From positions 1-14,169 of the forward strand of contig JBBDIM010000175.1 in the NCBI GenBank assembly GCA_040880405.1: DNA of 14,169 nucleotides, in the 5' to 3' direction. The notes beneath the pieces were generated by a model. That model did not search any database. It was not told the origin of the DNA and was given only the letters and a program-made list of their open reading frames with translations. A program made the position numbers and the translations under genes. This document shows, in pieces, positions 1 to 5,421 of this stretch. Origin of the DNA: JBBDIM01 sp040880405 (GTDB lineage: Bacteria > Planctomycetota > Planctomycetia > Pirellulales > Pirellulaceae). Numbering within the stretch: position 1 is the stretch's first letter; every line of letters begins with the position of its first letter.

Positions 1-310
1 TAGCCGAACGTACCGGAGGCGACCAGGATCGGATTGGGGAGTTTAAGTCGACCCAGGCGGACCGAAAGATCTATGTTCATCGGCGTGGTTAGGCGAGGCG
101 AATACCCTGGCGCTGCCTCGAAAATCAGACAGCTTTCCGCCTATTATCGTATCGGGATGCCATTTCAGCCGCAATGAGACGTGCGGATGGCGAGCGCGTG
201 GCAAGAACGAAAACTCCCGCCGGCTACGTGGCGTGCCGACGGAAGTTCGTTTCACGGAGACTCGTTAGGTTGGTTGGTGCCCGGCTGGTGAACTAGGCAC
301 CGAGGCCACA
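1..310. other. Left-edge region without a supported gene
   Basis: No reading frame here has family motifs or a convincing start. A 70-codon minus-strand frame (255-43) opens with GTG and translates to an Arg/Ser/Pro-rich sequence typical of an untranslated frame in GC-rich DNA. A plus-strand frame open from base 3 to 92 could be the last codons of a gene entering from the left, but 29 residues are not enough to tell. The only structure is a 6-base inverted repeat (GGTGCC 276-281 / GGCACC 296-301, 14-base loop) just downstream of the lipoprotein stop. It has no T-run, so I do not call it a terminator. Confidence 0.5.
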
Positions 311-529
311 TCAGATGATGCCGCCATGGGTTCGATAGGGGGAGAGATGGCTTGGTTGATCGAGGAACCAAATCCGCTCCCATTCGTCCAGAATCACGCG
401 GAGATTTTCCGACGTGTGAATCAATTGGACGGTCCGGCGATTGGGGTCGCCATCGTAGATCGGGATCAGGCAGCCGGTTTGGGACAATGCCATGGCGCCT
501 AAGATGATTCCAAGCAGTGCTTTACGCAT
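311..529 (-). CDS. Small putative lipoprotein (72 aa)
   Basis: I do not know a function for this protein. A larger frame is open to 631, but I place the start at the ATG at 529. A good Shine-Dalgarno sequence (GGAGGAA) lies about six bases upstream, and the protein then opens directly with a signal peptide (MRKALLGIILGAMALSQTGC). Cys20 would be the lipidated residue. The lipobox is imperfect, with Gln at -3 and Gly at -1. The mature part is about 52 residues, has no membrane segment, and carries a charged/aromatic stretch (LDEWERIWFLD, 47-57) and the tail YRTHGGII. I recall similar short proteins with this tail in planctomycete genomes but cannot verify that here. It lies 150 bases downstream of the HU gene on the same strand, so it could have its own promoter or be read through from HU. 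Confidence 0.75.
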   Translation of the reverse strand: MRKALLGIILGAMALSQTGCLIPIYDGDPNRRTVQLIHTSENLRVILDEWERIWFLDQPSHLSPYRTHGGII

Positions 530-582
530 CGGTGTTCCTCCGTGAAACGGTATCCGGGGCATCGCCTGCCCGCGGTCGATTA

Positions 583-613
583 TCGGTCGAAATTCAACTT
601 CATTTCCGACCGA
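583..613. repeat. Imperfect inverted repeat in the HU-lipoprotein gap
   Basis: The arms CGGTCGAAAT (584-593) and ATTTCCGACCG (602-612) pair over about ten bases with one bulged C and an 8-base loop. A third copy of the arm heptamer CGGTCGA lies at 573-579 in direct orientation. The element sits 54-84 bases upstream of the lipoprotein start codon. No T-run follows on the minus strand, so an intrinsic terminator is unlikely. An operator or a 5'-leader hairpin is possible. Confidence 0.4.
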
Positions 614-679
614 CGATCTGCCACGTAGCACCGTTAAAGCCCCACGTTTACTAAGGAAGCGTGCCTACTGCTTGCCGTG

Positions 680-1159
680 TTACCGCCGAAACTCATCCCC
701 TTGCGGAGGATTGTTGTAAGGCGGGTTCGGCTGCGAATCGCTCTCCCCTTGCGGGGGACGATTATAGGAAGACTCTTGCGGGGTGAAGCTCTGGGGGGAG
801 GTCCCGTAGTTTGGGGCGGGCTCGGAATGGGATTGGGCGTCGGAACTCTCGGCCAGTTGCCGTTTTAGCGCCTCCGCTTCCTCCAGTTGTCGAACCCGTT
901 CCTCCATCTCTTTGCCCGGTTTGAAGGTGACGACGAATTTCTCCGCCACGAACACCTTTTCACCGGTGCGGGGGTTCCGCGCCTTGCGGGCGGCCCGTTT
1001 TTTCACCTCGAAGACCCCGAAATTGCGAAGCTCGATCCGGCCATCCTCCACCAAAGTATCGACAATGGCGTTGAATGTCTTCTGGACGATCTCTTTGGTC
1101 TTGAGCTGGGTGAGCCCAATTTCCTCCGAAATCGTCTTCACAATTTCTTTCTTGGTCAC
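680..1159 (-). CDS. HU/IHF-family DNA-binding protein with a long low-complexity tail (159 aa)
   Basis: This is a nucleoid protein of the HU/IHF family, which bends DNA as a dimer. Residues 1-90 match the fold: an N-terminal helical pair (MTKKEIVKTISEEIG), the GRIELRNFGVFEVKKRAAR core, and the DNA-binding arm with ARNPRTGEK, where Pro63 is the expected intercalating proline. It closes with the conserved TFKPGKEM. HU proteins are usually about 90-100 residues. Here a charged helix (83-104) is followed by a Ser/Pro/Gln/Asn-rich tail (105-159) containing two copies of a 16-residue unit (YNRPPQGES at 132, YNNPPQGDE at 148). The start is GTG at 1159 with GGGAG about eight bases upstream. A sigma-70-like promoter lies at 1234-1262. 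The family call is firm; the role of the tail is unknown. HU and IHF subtypes cannot be separated by eye. Confidence 0.95.
   Translation of the reverse strand: MTKKEIVKTISEEIGLTQLKTKEIVQKTFNAIVDTLVEDGRIELRNFGVFEVKKRAARKARNPRTGEKVFVAEKFVVTFKPGKEMEERVRQLEEAEALKRQLAESSDAQSHSEPAPNYGTSPQSFTPQESSYNRPPQGESDSQPNPPYNNPPQGDEFRR
696..754. repeat. Direct repeat inside the HU C-terminal tail
   Basis: The 11-mer TCCCCTTGCGG occurs at 696-706 and 744-754, a period of 48 bases, which is exactly 16 codons. Similarity continues on both sides and gives the duplicated peptide YN(R/N)PPQG(E/D). The repeat is in frame with the HU gene, so it reads as an internal duplication of coding sequence and not as an intergenic element. 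Confidence 0.7.
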
Positions 1160-1505
1160 GAGTCAGCTCCCATGCGAGGACGTTACCAGACAAAGGCTCA
1201 AGTGATGAAATCAGGACCCTTGCTATTGCTCCAAGTGTAGAACCAGTAAGCATTAGAGTCAAGATCAAGCAGCTTAGGCAACTCGCCCTTGCCGTCATCG
1301 CCTCCGACTGGATGGGGGCTCTTTCGATCGGAAATAAGGTTGATTTGTCAAAGATCGGCTGAGGCCAACCGCAAGGGATTGGACCATGGCACCCTCACTC
1401 GGAGACATCGCGGAGGACCCGCTCAGGCACCGAAATCTTGTACCACGATAATCGGTATCGACGTTACAACCGGAAATCTTGACGCATAAAGCCTCGGACA
1501 ATCGT
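1160..1505. other. Gap between the YkgJ-type gene and the HU gene
   Basis: This 346-base region holds the HU promoter and leader in its left part. The rest (about 1263-1505) shows no gene, repeat or hairpin that I can support. Short frames open on both strands, but none has motifs or a start signal. The minus-strand one begins inside the YkgJ-type gene in another frame. No intrinsic terminator for the YkgJ-type transcript was seen. Confidence 0.5.
1234..1262 (-). promoter_or_regulatory. Sigma-70-like promoter for the HU gene
   Basis: On the minus strand TTGACT (1262-1257) and TACACT (1239-1234) are separated by exactly 17 bases. Each differs from the consensus hexamer (TTGACA, TATAAT) at one and two positions respectively. 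Transcription would begin near 1227, giving a leader of about 68 bases before the GTG start at 1159. This is the clearest promoter in the window. Confidence 0.65.
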
Positions 1506-1919
1506 TTAAATCCGAATTCGCGTACGCCGCTGGTCGATCTCTTCAAGGCTGTAGAGCTTGCCGGTACCACTCCCGGGGCAGATGCGGCAGGTCTCTTCCC
1601 AGTCGTCCGGGGTCCGGATATTGGAGTCCCAGAAGGGCCAAGTGCGGCATTGCCTGGGCCTGGCGGAGTAGACATCGCACCCTCGTGAGTCAGGGTTCAA
1701 AAAAACGCAATCACCATCAGGATATTCGCGCAAACTTTTTCGGAAGCCGACCTTACGGACGTAAACCGCTTCGAATTCGGCGCGGTCCATCTTGGTCTCG
1801 GCGGCGAGGGCGGCGATCTCTTCGTCGTTGACCCATACATAGCCGGGCCCGCCGGTGCAGCAGTCGCCGCACTGCGAACATTCGAATTTAAGTCCATCAC
1901 GATACCAGGGCTGCGACAT
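1506..1919 (-). CDS. YkgJ-family cysteine cluster protein (137 aa)
   Basis: This is a member of the zinc/iron-chelating CxxCxxCC family (YkgJ/UPF0153 type), whose biochemical role is poorly known. The hallmark is C14-x2-C17-x2-C20-C21 (CSQCGDCC). It is followed by the downstream cysteines expected in the family: C71 (DGDCVFL), C81 (GCDVY), C91 (RPRQCRTWPFW), C111 and C114. The RPxxCRxxPF stretch is the second strong family signature. There is no signal peptide or membrane segment, so it should be cytoplasmic. The start is ATG at 1919 without a clear Shine-Dalgarno sequence. The gene begins 28 bases after the cysteine desulfurase stop on the same strand, so the two are probably co-transcribed. 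This suggests, without proving it, a link to sulfur or metal-cluster metabolism. Confidence 0.9.
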   Translation of the reverse strand: MSQPWYRDGLKFECSQCGDCCTGGPGYVWVNDEEIAALAAETKMDRAEFEAVYVRKVGFRKSLREYPDGDCVFLNPDSRGCDVYSARPRQCRTWPFWDSNIRTPDDWEETCRICPGSGTGKLYSLEEIDQRRTRIRI

Positions 1920-1947
1920 ACCAGACTCGAAAAAAGTGGAAGAAAAA

Positions 1948-3108
1948 TCAGTGAGTGATCGCCCGCAGGGCTTTCAGCAGGGTATCGATTTCGCTCGAAG
2001 TGTTGAAGGCCCCGAGGCTTATGCGGATCGTGCCGCCGGTATCCAGAGTCCCCAGATATTGGTGCGCCAGCGGGGCACAGTGGAGCCCGGCTCGGCATTT
2101 AATCTGAAACGCAGAATCGAGCGCCGCCGCCAGTTCATGCGGATCGAAGTCTTTTACGGTCAGGCTGACCACGTTCACCCGATGCTCGTTCGCCGCGCCA
2201 CCATGGACATGGATCGAGTCCATTGGGCCCAGGCCTGCCAGCAGTTGCCCTATCAACTCGGTCTGTTGCCGCTGCAAGGCTGAGATCGTTTCTTCCCGGA
2301 TGTACTGGACGGCGGCCCTTAATCCCAAGATCCCCGGCACATTGCTATTGCCGCTCTCGAATTTCTGGGGAAGCTCGGTCGGCTGTTCCGCTTTGTCGCT
2401 GGCACTGCCAGTCCCCCCTTGGCGGAGGCTTTCCATTTCTTCGGCGACTTCCGGCTGCACGATCAAAACTCCGGTTCCCAAGGGGCCCATGAGCCCCTTG
2501 TGGCCGGAGAACGCCACCAAGTCGATTGGGCAGTCGCCAAGATTGAAGTCGATGTGCCCCACGGTTTGGGCCGCGTCCACCAACATGCGGATGCCACGCC
2601 GCCGGGCCACGTCAAAAATCTCCTCGACCGGTTGCAGAATCCCCGTGACGTTGGAGGCGTGGGTCACGGCAATCAGGCGGGTGTTGGGGCGAATGGCTTG
2701 CTCGACGTCGGTCGGACTAACGCGGCCATCCTCGCCCGGTTCGAGGTAGGTGACTTGCAAGTCGAGCACCCGCTGCATGTGGGCCAGCGGCCGGAGAACC
2801 GAGTTGTGTTCCAGGCAGGTCGTGATGACATGGTTATCCCGCCCCAAGAGGCCATGCAGGGCGATGTTCAGGGAATCGGTACCATTGAAAGCATGGATAA
2901 CCCGTTCCGGGTGATGCAGCCCGAACAGGTAAGCGATCTGTCGCCGAGTGTCGTTGATCAGACGCTCTACCTCGGCCGCTTCCCGATAGCTGCTGCGCCC
3001 GGCGCAGGCCCCGAGCGATTCGAAGTGGTTTTGGATGGCGGCCAGCACTCCCGGCGGTTTGGGCCAACTGGTCGCGGCGTTGTCGAGATAGATCGATTTC
3101 GTTTCCAC
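1948..3108 (-). CDS. Cysteine desulfurase-like class V aminotransferase (386 aa)
   Basis: This is a PLP-dependent class V aminotransferase of the cysteine desulfurase group, predicted to remove sulfur from cysteine and leave a protein persulfide. YLDNAATSWPKP (7-18) is the N-terminal signature. E100-H101-N102 supplies the ring-stacking histidine, D178-A-A-Q contacts the pyridine nitrogen, and SGHKGLMGP places the PLP lysine at K204. RAGLHCAP places the likely persulfide cysteine at C344, as in SufS-type enzymes. The FESGNSNVPGI block and overall length fit the subgroup found in many bacteria beside accessory sulfur genes, not the housekeeping IscS. The start is GTG at 3108 with a weak purine-rich stretch upstream. 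It lies 120 bases after moaA and 28 bases before the YkgJ-type gene, on the same strand. Supplying sulfur for molybdopterin is an attractive role but is inferred from position. Confidence 0.9.
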   Translation of the reverse strand: METKSIYLDNAATSWPKPPGVLAAIQNHFESLGACAGRSSYREAAEVERLINDTRRQIAYLFGLHHPERVIHAFNGTDSLNIALHGLLGRDNHVITTCLEHNSVLRPLAHMQRVLDLQVTYLEPGEDGRVSPTDVEQAIRPNTRLIAVTHASNVTGILQPVEEIFDVARRRGIRMLVDAAQTVGHIDFNLGDCPIDLVAFSGHKGLMGPLGTGVLIVQPEVAEEMESLRQGGTGSASDKAEQPTELPQKFESGNSNVPGILGLRAAVQYIREETISALQRQQTELIGQLLAGLGPMDSIHVHGGAANEHRVNVVSLTVKDFDPHELAAALDSAFQIKCRAGLHCAPLAHQYLGTLDTGGTIRISLGAFNTSSEIDTLLKALRAITH

Positions 3109-3228
3109 TTCTGTTCTTCTCGGTTGGACGTGAGGCCGGAGCGAGCAGCCCGTCAGGTAAATTTGACCGATGATGAGTGCCGTTCGGGGATGGCTGATCG
3201 CAGCGGTTCATGGCGACGGACCGCCCAG

Positions 3229-4224
3229 TTACCCACCAATTTGGTACATCGCCCGAGCAGGTGGCTGAAAATCGGGGGAATCAATCCCGTGCGAGCTGCG
3301 CTTGTGGTCGACGCAGTCGAGCATCAGCCGCCGGAGGTCTTCGTCACTGCCACCCCCGCGCAGAATCGCTCGCGCATCCCATTCCTCGGTCGAAAATAGG
3401 CAATTCCGAAACTGCCCTTCGGCCGTCAACCGCATGCGATTGCAGGCGGAGCAAAAGGCCTGAGTGACGGAGTTGATGAACCCGATTTTACCTGATCCAT
3501 CGGTGTACGCGAAATCGGTGGCCGGTTGGGCCGGGTCGTCTCGCGGAATGGGGACCAAAGGGCCGACTTCCTGGGAGACGATGCGCACGATTTCCTCACC
3601 GGAAAGAACCTGGCTGGAGTCCCAGGCCCGATCGGCGTCCAGCGGCATGAACTCAATAAAGCGAAGCTCCAGTCCTTGCTGCTTGGCGAACCGAGCAAGC
3701 GGCACGATTTCCGGTTCTGAAAGATCTCGGATCGCCACCGCATTGAGTTTAATCGACTGGAATCGGGCCTCCTGAGCCGCGGCGATTCCTTCCAGAACGC
3801 GAGCGAGCGAGCGACGGCGGGTGATCCGCTCGAAGACATCTTCGTCAAGCGTGTCGATACTGATATTGAGCCGGTCCAGTCCCGCTTCTTTTAGTTGCAG
3901 GGCCAGTTTGTCGAGGAGAATGCCGTTAGTGGTGAGGGCAATTTCCTCAATGCCGGGAAGATCGCGGAGCCGCTTTACCAGTTTAGGCAGATCGGACCTG
4001 ACCAGCGGCTCTCCGCCGGTTAGCCGCAGTTTGCGGATGCCCAGGTCGGAGCCGACGCGGACCAGTCGCTGGATCTCTTCGAAGGTGAGGATCTCCGCGC
4101 GGGGCTGAAACTGGACATTCTCCAGCGGCATGCAGTAGAAGCAGCGGATATTGCAGCGGTCGGTGACGCTGATCCGCAGGCTCGTATGAACGCGACCGAA
4201 TCGATCGACCAACGTGTCTGGCAT
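3229..4224 (-). CDS. moaA: GTP 3',8-cyclase MoaA (331 aa)
   Basis: MoaA is a radical SAM enzyme that converts GTP to 3',8-cyclo-GTP, the first step of molybdenum cofactor synthesis. The N-terminal 4Fe-4S cluster motif is C24-x3-C28-x2-C31 (TDRCNIRCFYC), and the SAM-contacting GGEP is at 70-73. The second, MoaA-specific cluster is C258-x2-C261-x13-C275 (FCSACNR...NCLF). The protein ends in Gly-Gly (MYQIGG), the tail conserved in MoaA. The frame stays open to 4338, but I take the ATG at 4224 because the protein then opens with the typical MPDTLVDRFGRVHTSLRIS and has the usual MoaA length. The longer form would add an Arg-rich stretch overlapping moaE. Spacing from moaE is 44 bases, so they probably share a transcript. 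No MoaC partner is in the window. Confidence 0.96.
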   Translation of the reverse strand: MPDTLVDRFGRVHTSLRISVTDRCNIRCFYCMPLENVQFQPRAEILTFEEIQRLVRVGSDLGIRKLRLTGGEPLVRSDLPKLVKRLRDLPGIEEIALTTNGILLDKLALQLKEAGLDRLNISIDTLDEDVFERITRRRSLARVLEGIAAAQEARFQSIKLNAVAIRDLSEPEIVPLARFAKQQGLELRFIEFMPLDADRAWDSSQVLSGEEIVRIVSQEVGPLVPIPRDDPAQPATDFAYTDGSGKIGFINSVTQAFCSACNRMRLTAEGQFRNCLFSTEEWDARAILRGGGSDEDLRRLMLDCVDHKRSSHGIDSPDFQPPARAMYQIGG

Positions 4225-4268
4225 CGGCGGTGGATCCCGTGAAAGTGAAAAGAGAATAGCGCGACGCG

Positions 4269-4709
4269 TTAAGGGGTAACGTCGCCGCTGGATCGTTCGA
4301 CGCCCGGATGTACCCAGGCGGCCTGGCCGGTATTCCAATGTTCCCGTTTCCAGACCGGAACGGTTTCTTTCAGTATATCAATTAACCAGCTCGCCGCCTC
4401 AAAGGCCGCTCGGCGATGTCCGCTCGAGACCGCGACGGCGACACTCGCCTCCCCGATCGCGACTTCCCCCAGGCGATGCACCAACACGCAGTTTTGCAGC
4501 GGCCACCGTCGCCGAGCCTGATCCTCCAGCCGCGCCATTTGCTCGCGGGCCATCGGCTCGTAAGCGGTGTAGGTCAACAGTTCGGTGACGAGGTGATCGG
4601 TGGTGCGGCGGGTCGTCCCGAGAAAGAGGACGGTCGCTCCGGCATCGGACGAGGCGACCTCTTTCAGGATTTTTGAGGTGTCGATCGTGGACTGTGTAAG
4701 TTCAATCAT
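4269..4709 (-). CDS. moaE: Molybdopterin synthase catalytic subunit MoaE (146 aa)
   Basis: MoaE is the large subunit of molybdopterin synthase. With thiocarboxylated MoaD it inserts the two dithiolene sulfurs into cyclic pyranopterin monophosphate. Visible family blocks are ATVLFLGTTR (25-34), YTAYEPMA (47-54), VLVHRLGEVAIGE (75-87), and SSGHRRAAFEA with the conserved His98-Arg99. LKETVPVWKRE (113-123) gives K114 and K121, seven residues apart as are the two active-site lysines of E. coli MoaE (K119 and K126). The length is normal. The start is ATG at 4709; no Shine-Dalgarno sequence is evident. It precedes moaA on the same strand and is separated from moaD by a 466-base repeat-bearing gap, so the two synthase subunits are close but probably not in one tight operon. 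Confidence 0.95.
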   Translation of the reverse strand: MIELTQSTIDTSKILKEVASSDAGATVLFLGTTRRTTDHLVTELLTYTAYEPMAREQMARLEDQARRRWPLQNCVLVHRLGEVAIGEASVAVAVSSGHRRAAFEAASWLIDILKETVPVWKREHWNTGQAAWVHPGVERSSGDVTP

Positions 4710-4761
4710 ATCAGTAGGTTAGGTGTCTAGTTCGGCGTCCGCGTCGATCCGCTCGAATCGC

Positions 4762-4842
4762 CTTTTTTTAAACGCAGAGCCGCTGAGCCGCAGAGAGAGT
4801 CCTCTGCGCTCTCAGCGACTCTGCGTTTCCACTTTTTTTAAA
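4762..4842. repeat. Palindromic CTCTGCGT-type repeat with flanking direct repeats
   Basis: The left arm (4770-4795) and right arm (4802-4828) are near-perfect inverted copies: about 24 base pairs, one mismatch and one small internal loop, with a 6-base loop (4796-4801). The arms consist of AAACGCAGAG, CGCTGAG and CGCAGAG blocks, i.e. octamer-like CTCTGCGT units on the other strand. The palindrome is bracketed by the identical 11-mer CTTTTTTTAAA at 4762-4772 and 4832-4842. That could be a target-site duplication, although the left copy overlaps the first three bases of the arm. Repeats of this look are scattered through genomes of several phyla. No protein-coding content is present. Confidence 0.8.
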
Positions 4843-5000
4843 TCCGACAGTCATTTCCCGGGCGATGCTTTGCTGGAGAGCGAGAGCCATTTAGGAGCAA
4901 CGGAAAAACAGCTTCCCGCTTTCGCCGCCCCCCTCCCCTCAACGACTAGGCAATTCGCTAGGAATCAGCCAGTTAATCTGCTCTCCTCTCCAATTTCCCC

Positions 5001-5073
5001 CTTTGCGTCTTTGCGTCTTTGCGGCTTTGCGTAAAGCAGGAAAAGCTCTCGCAAAGCCGCGAAGGCGCAAAGG
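5001..5073. repeat. Palindromic CTTTGCGT-type repeat with tandem octamers
   Basis: Four tandem octamers (CTTTGCGT, CTTTGCGT, CTTTGCGG, CTTTGCGT) run from 5001 to 5032. The last 24 bases of this arm (5008-5031) pair with the inverted arm at 5050-5073 at 21 of 24 positions, and all three differences are C/T changes. The loop is 18 bases (5032-5049). The unit differs from that of the neighbouring palindrome mainly by CTTTGCG against CTCTGCG, so the two look like related subfamilies. The minus-strand frame across it (5186-4965) is a spurious product of the repeat. Confidence 0.8.
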
Positions 5074-5175
5074 AGGAACGCCTTCCCGATTTTGCCGTCT
5101 CCTGGTTGGCTCAGGCCTTCTCCCGCGAGTCGGGAAGTTATTTTCTCGCGATCCTTAAGGGACGTCATCAACCAT

Positions 5176-5421
5176 TCAACCCCCACTCACCGGCGGGATG
5201 CAGGCGACTTCGGCATTTTCCGAGAGGGGAGAATCCTCCTGGGCGTATTGATTGTCGATGGCGAACATTGACTTGGAAACTAGCGGTGCCAGTTTGGGAT
5301 ATTCCTGGCTTAGCCGCAAACGGAGTTGCGCGATATTGGCAGGTTCTTCGAGTTCGACGGTAATTTCGTCTCTTCCGATGGTCTCTTGGGCGGCCGCGAA
5401 TAATTTCACGCGAATTTTCAT
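5176..5421 (-). CDS. moaD: Molybdopterin synthase sulfur carrier subunit MoaD (81 aa)
   Basis: This is a ubiquitin-fold sulfur carrier. Its C-terminal glycine is adenylated by MoeB and converted to a thiocarboxylate that feeds MoaE. The protein opens with MKIRVKLFAAAQETIGRDEI, typical of MoaD, continues through the helix AQLRLRLSQEYP (31-42), and ends in the required Gly-Gly (PPVSGG, 80-81). The ending IPPVSGG and the neighbouring moaE and moaA favour MoaD over ThiS. Its ATG (5421-5419) overlaps the TGA stop of the upstream FAD/Fe-S gene (5420-5418) as ATGA, so translation is probably coupled. It is the last gene of that group and is followed by the repeat-bearing gap. Confidence 0.95.
   Translation of the reverse strand: MKIRVKLFAAAQETIGRDEITVELEEPANIAQLRLRLSQEYPKLAPLVSKSMFAIDNQYAQEDSPLSENAEVACIPPVSGG

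Larger units (their letters stand above)
4710..5175. other. Repeat-bearing gap between moaD and moaE
   Basis: This 466-base spacer holds two large palindromes listed separately (4762-4842 and 5001-5073). It also has a pair of 8-base inverted arms, CTTCCCGA (5082-5089) and TCGGGAAG (5130-5137), with a small internal hairpin TCCCG-cgagt-CGGGA at 5121-5135. Short frames that cross it on either strand read through the palindromes and give peptides such as FASLRLCGFA and CAFAALRE. These are translated repeats, not proteins. I find no convincing promoter for moaE, although one is expected if transcription does not continue from moaD. Confidence 0.7.

Noticed and set aside
3..92. Plus-strand frame open from the left edge, possibly the end of an upstream gene
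   Set aside because: Only 29 residues and nothing recognisable; cannot be told from chance.
43..255. 70-codon minus-strand frame near the left edge
   Set aside because: GTG start without a ribosome binding site, Arg/Ser/Pro-rich composition and no motif; typical of a chance frame in GC-rich DNA.
276..301. Inverted repeat GGTGCC/GGCACC after the lipoprotein stop as a terminator
   Set aside because: Six base pairs with a 14-base loop and no T-run on the minus strand.
887..1240. Plus-strand frames opposite the HU gene
   Set aside because: Antisense shadow of a clear HU coding sequence, with no start signal or family match.
1289..1489. 66-codon plus-strand frame in the gap upstream of HU
   Set aside because: No motif or ribosome binding site; composition like neighbouring non-coding frames.
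2419..3399. 326-codon plus-strand frame opposite the desulfurase and the end of moaA
   Set aside because: Long only because the opposite strand is GC-rich coding DNA; it spans two genes and has no domain-like pattern.
4710..4762. Molybdenum cofactor riboswitch upstream of moaE
   Set aside because: No compact multi-stem leader is visible in the short stretch before moaE, and the long palindrome upstream is a dispersed-repeat type.
4965..5186. 73-codon minus-strand frame in the moaD-moaE gap, and a plus-strand one at 4723-5034
   Set aside because: Both are translations of the palindromic octamer repeats (for example CAFAALRE, FASLRLCGFA), a common source of false hypothetical proteins.
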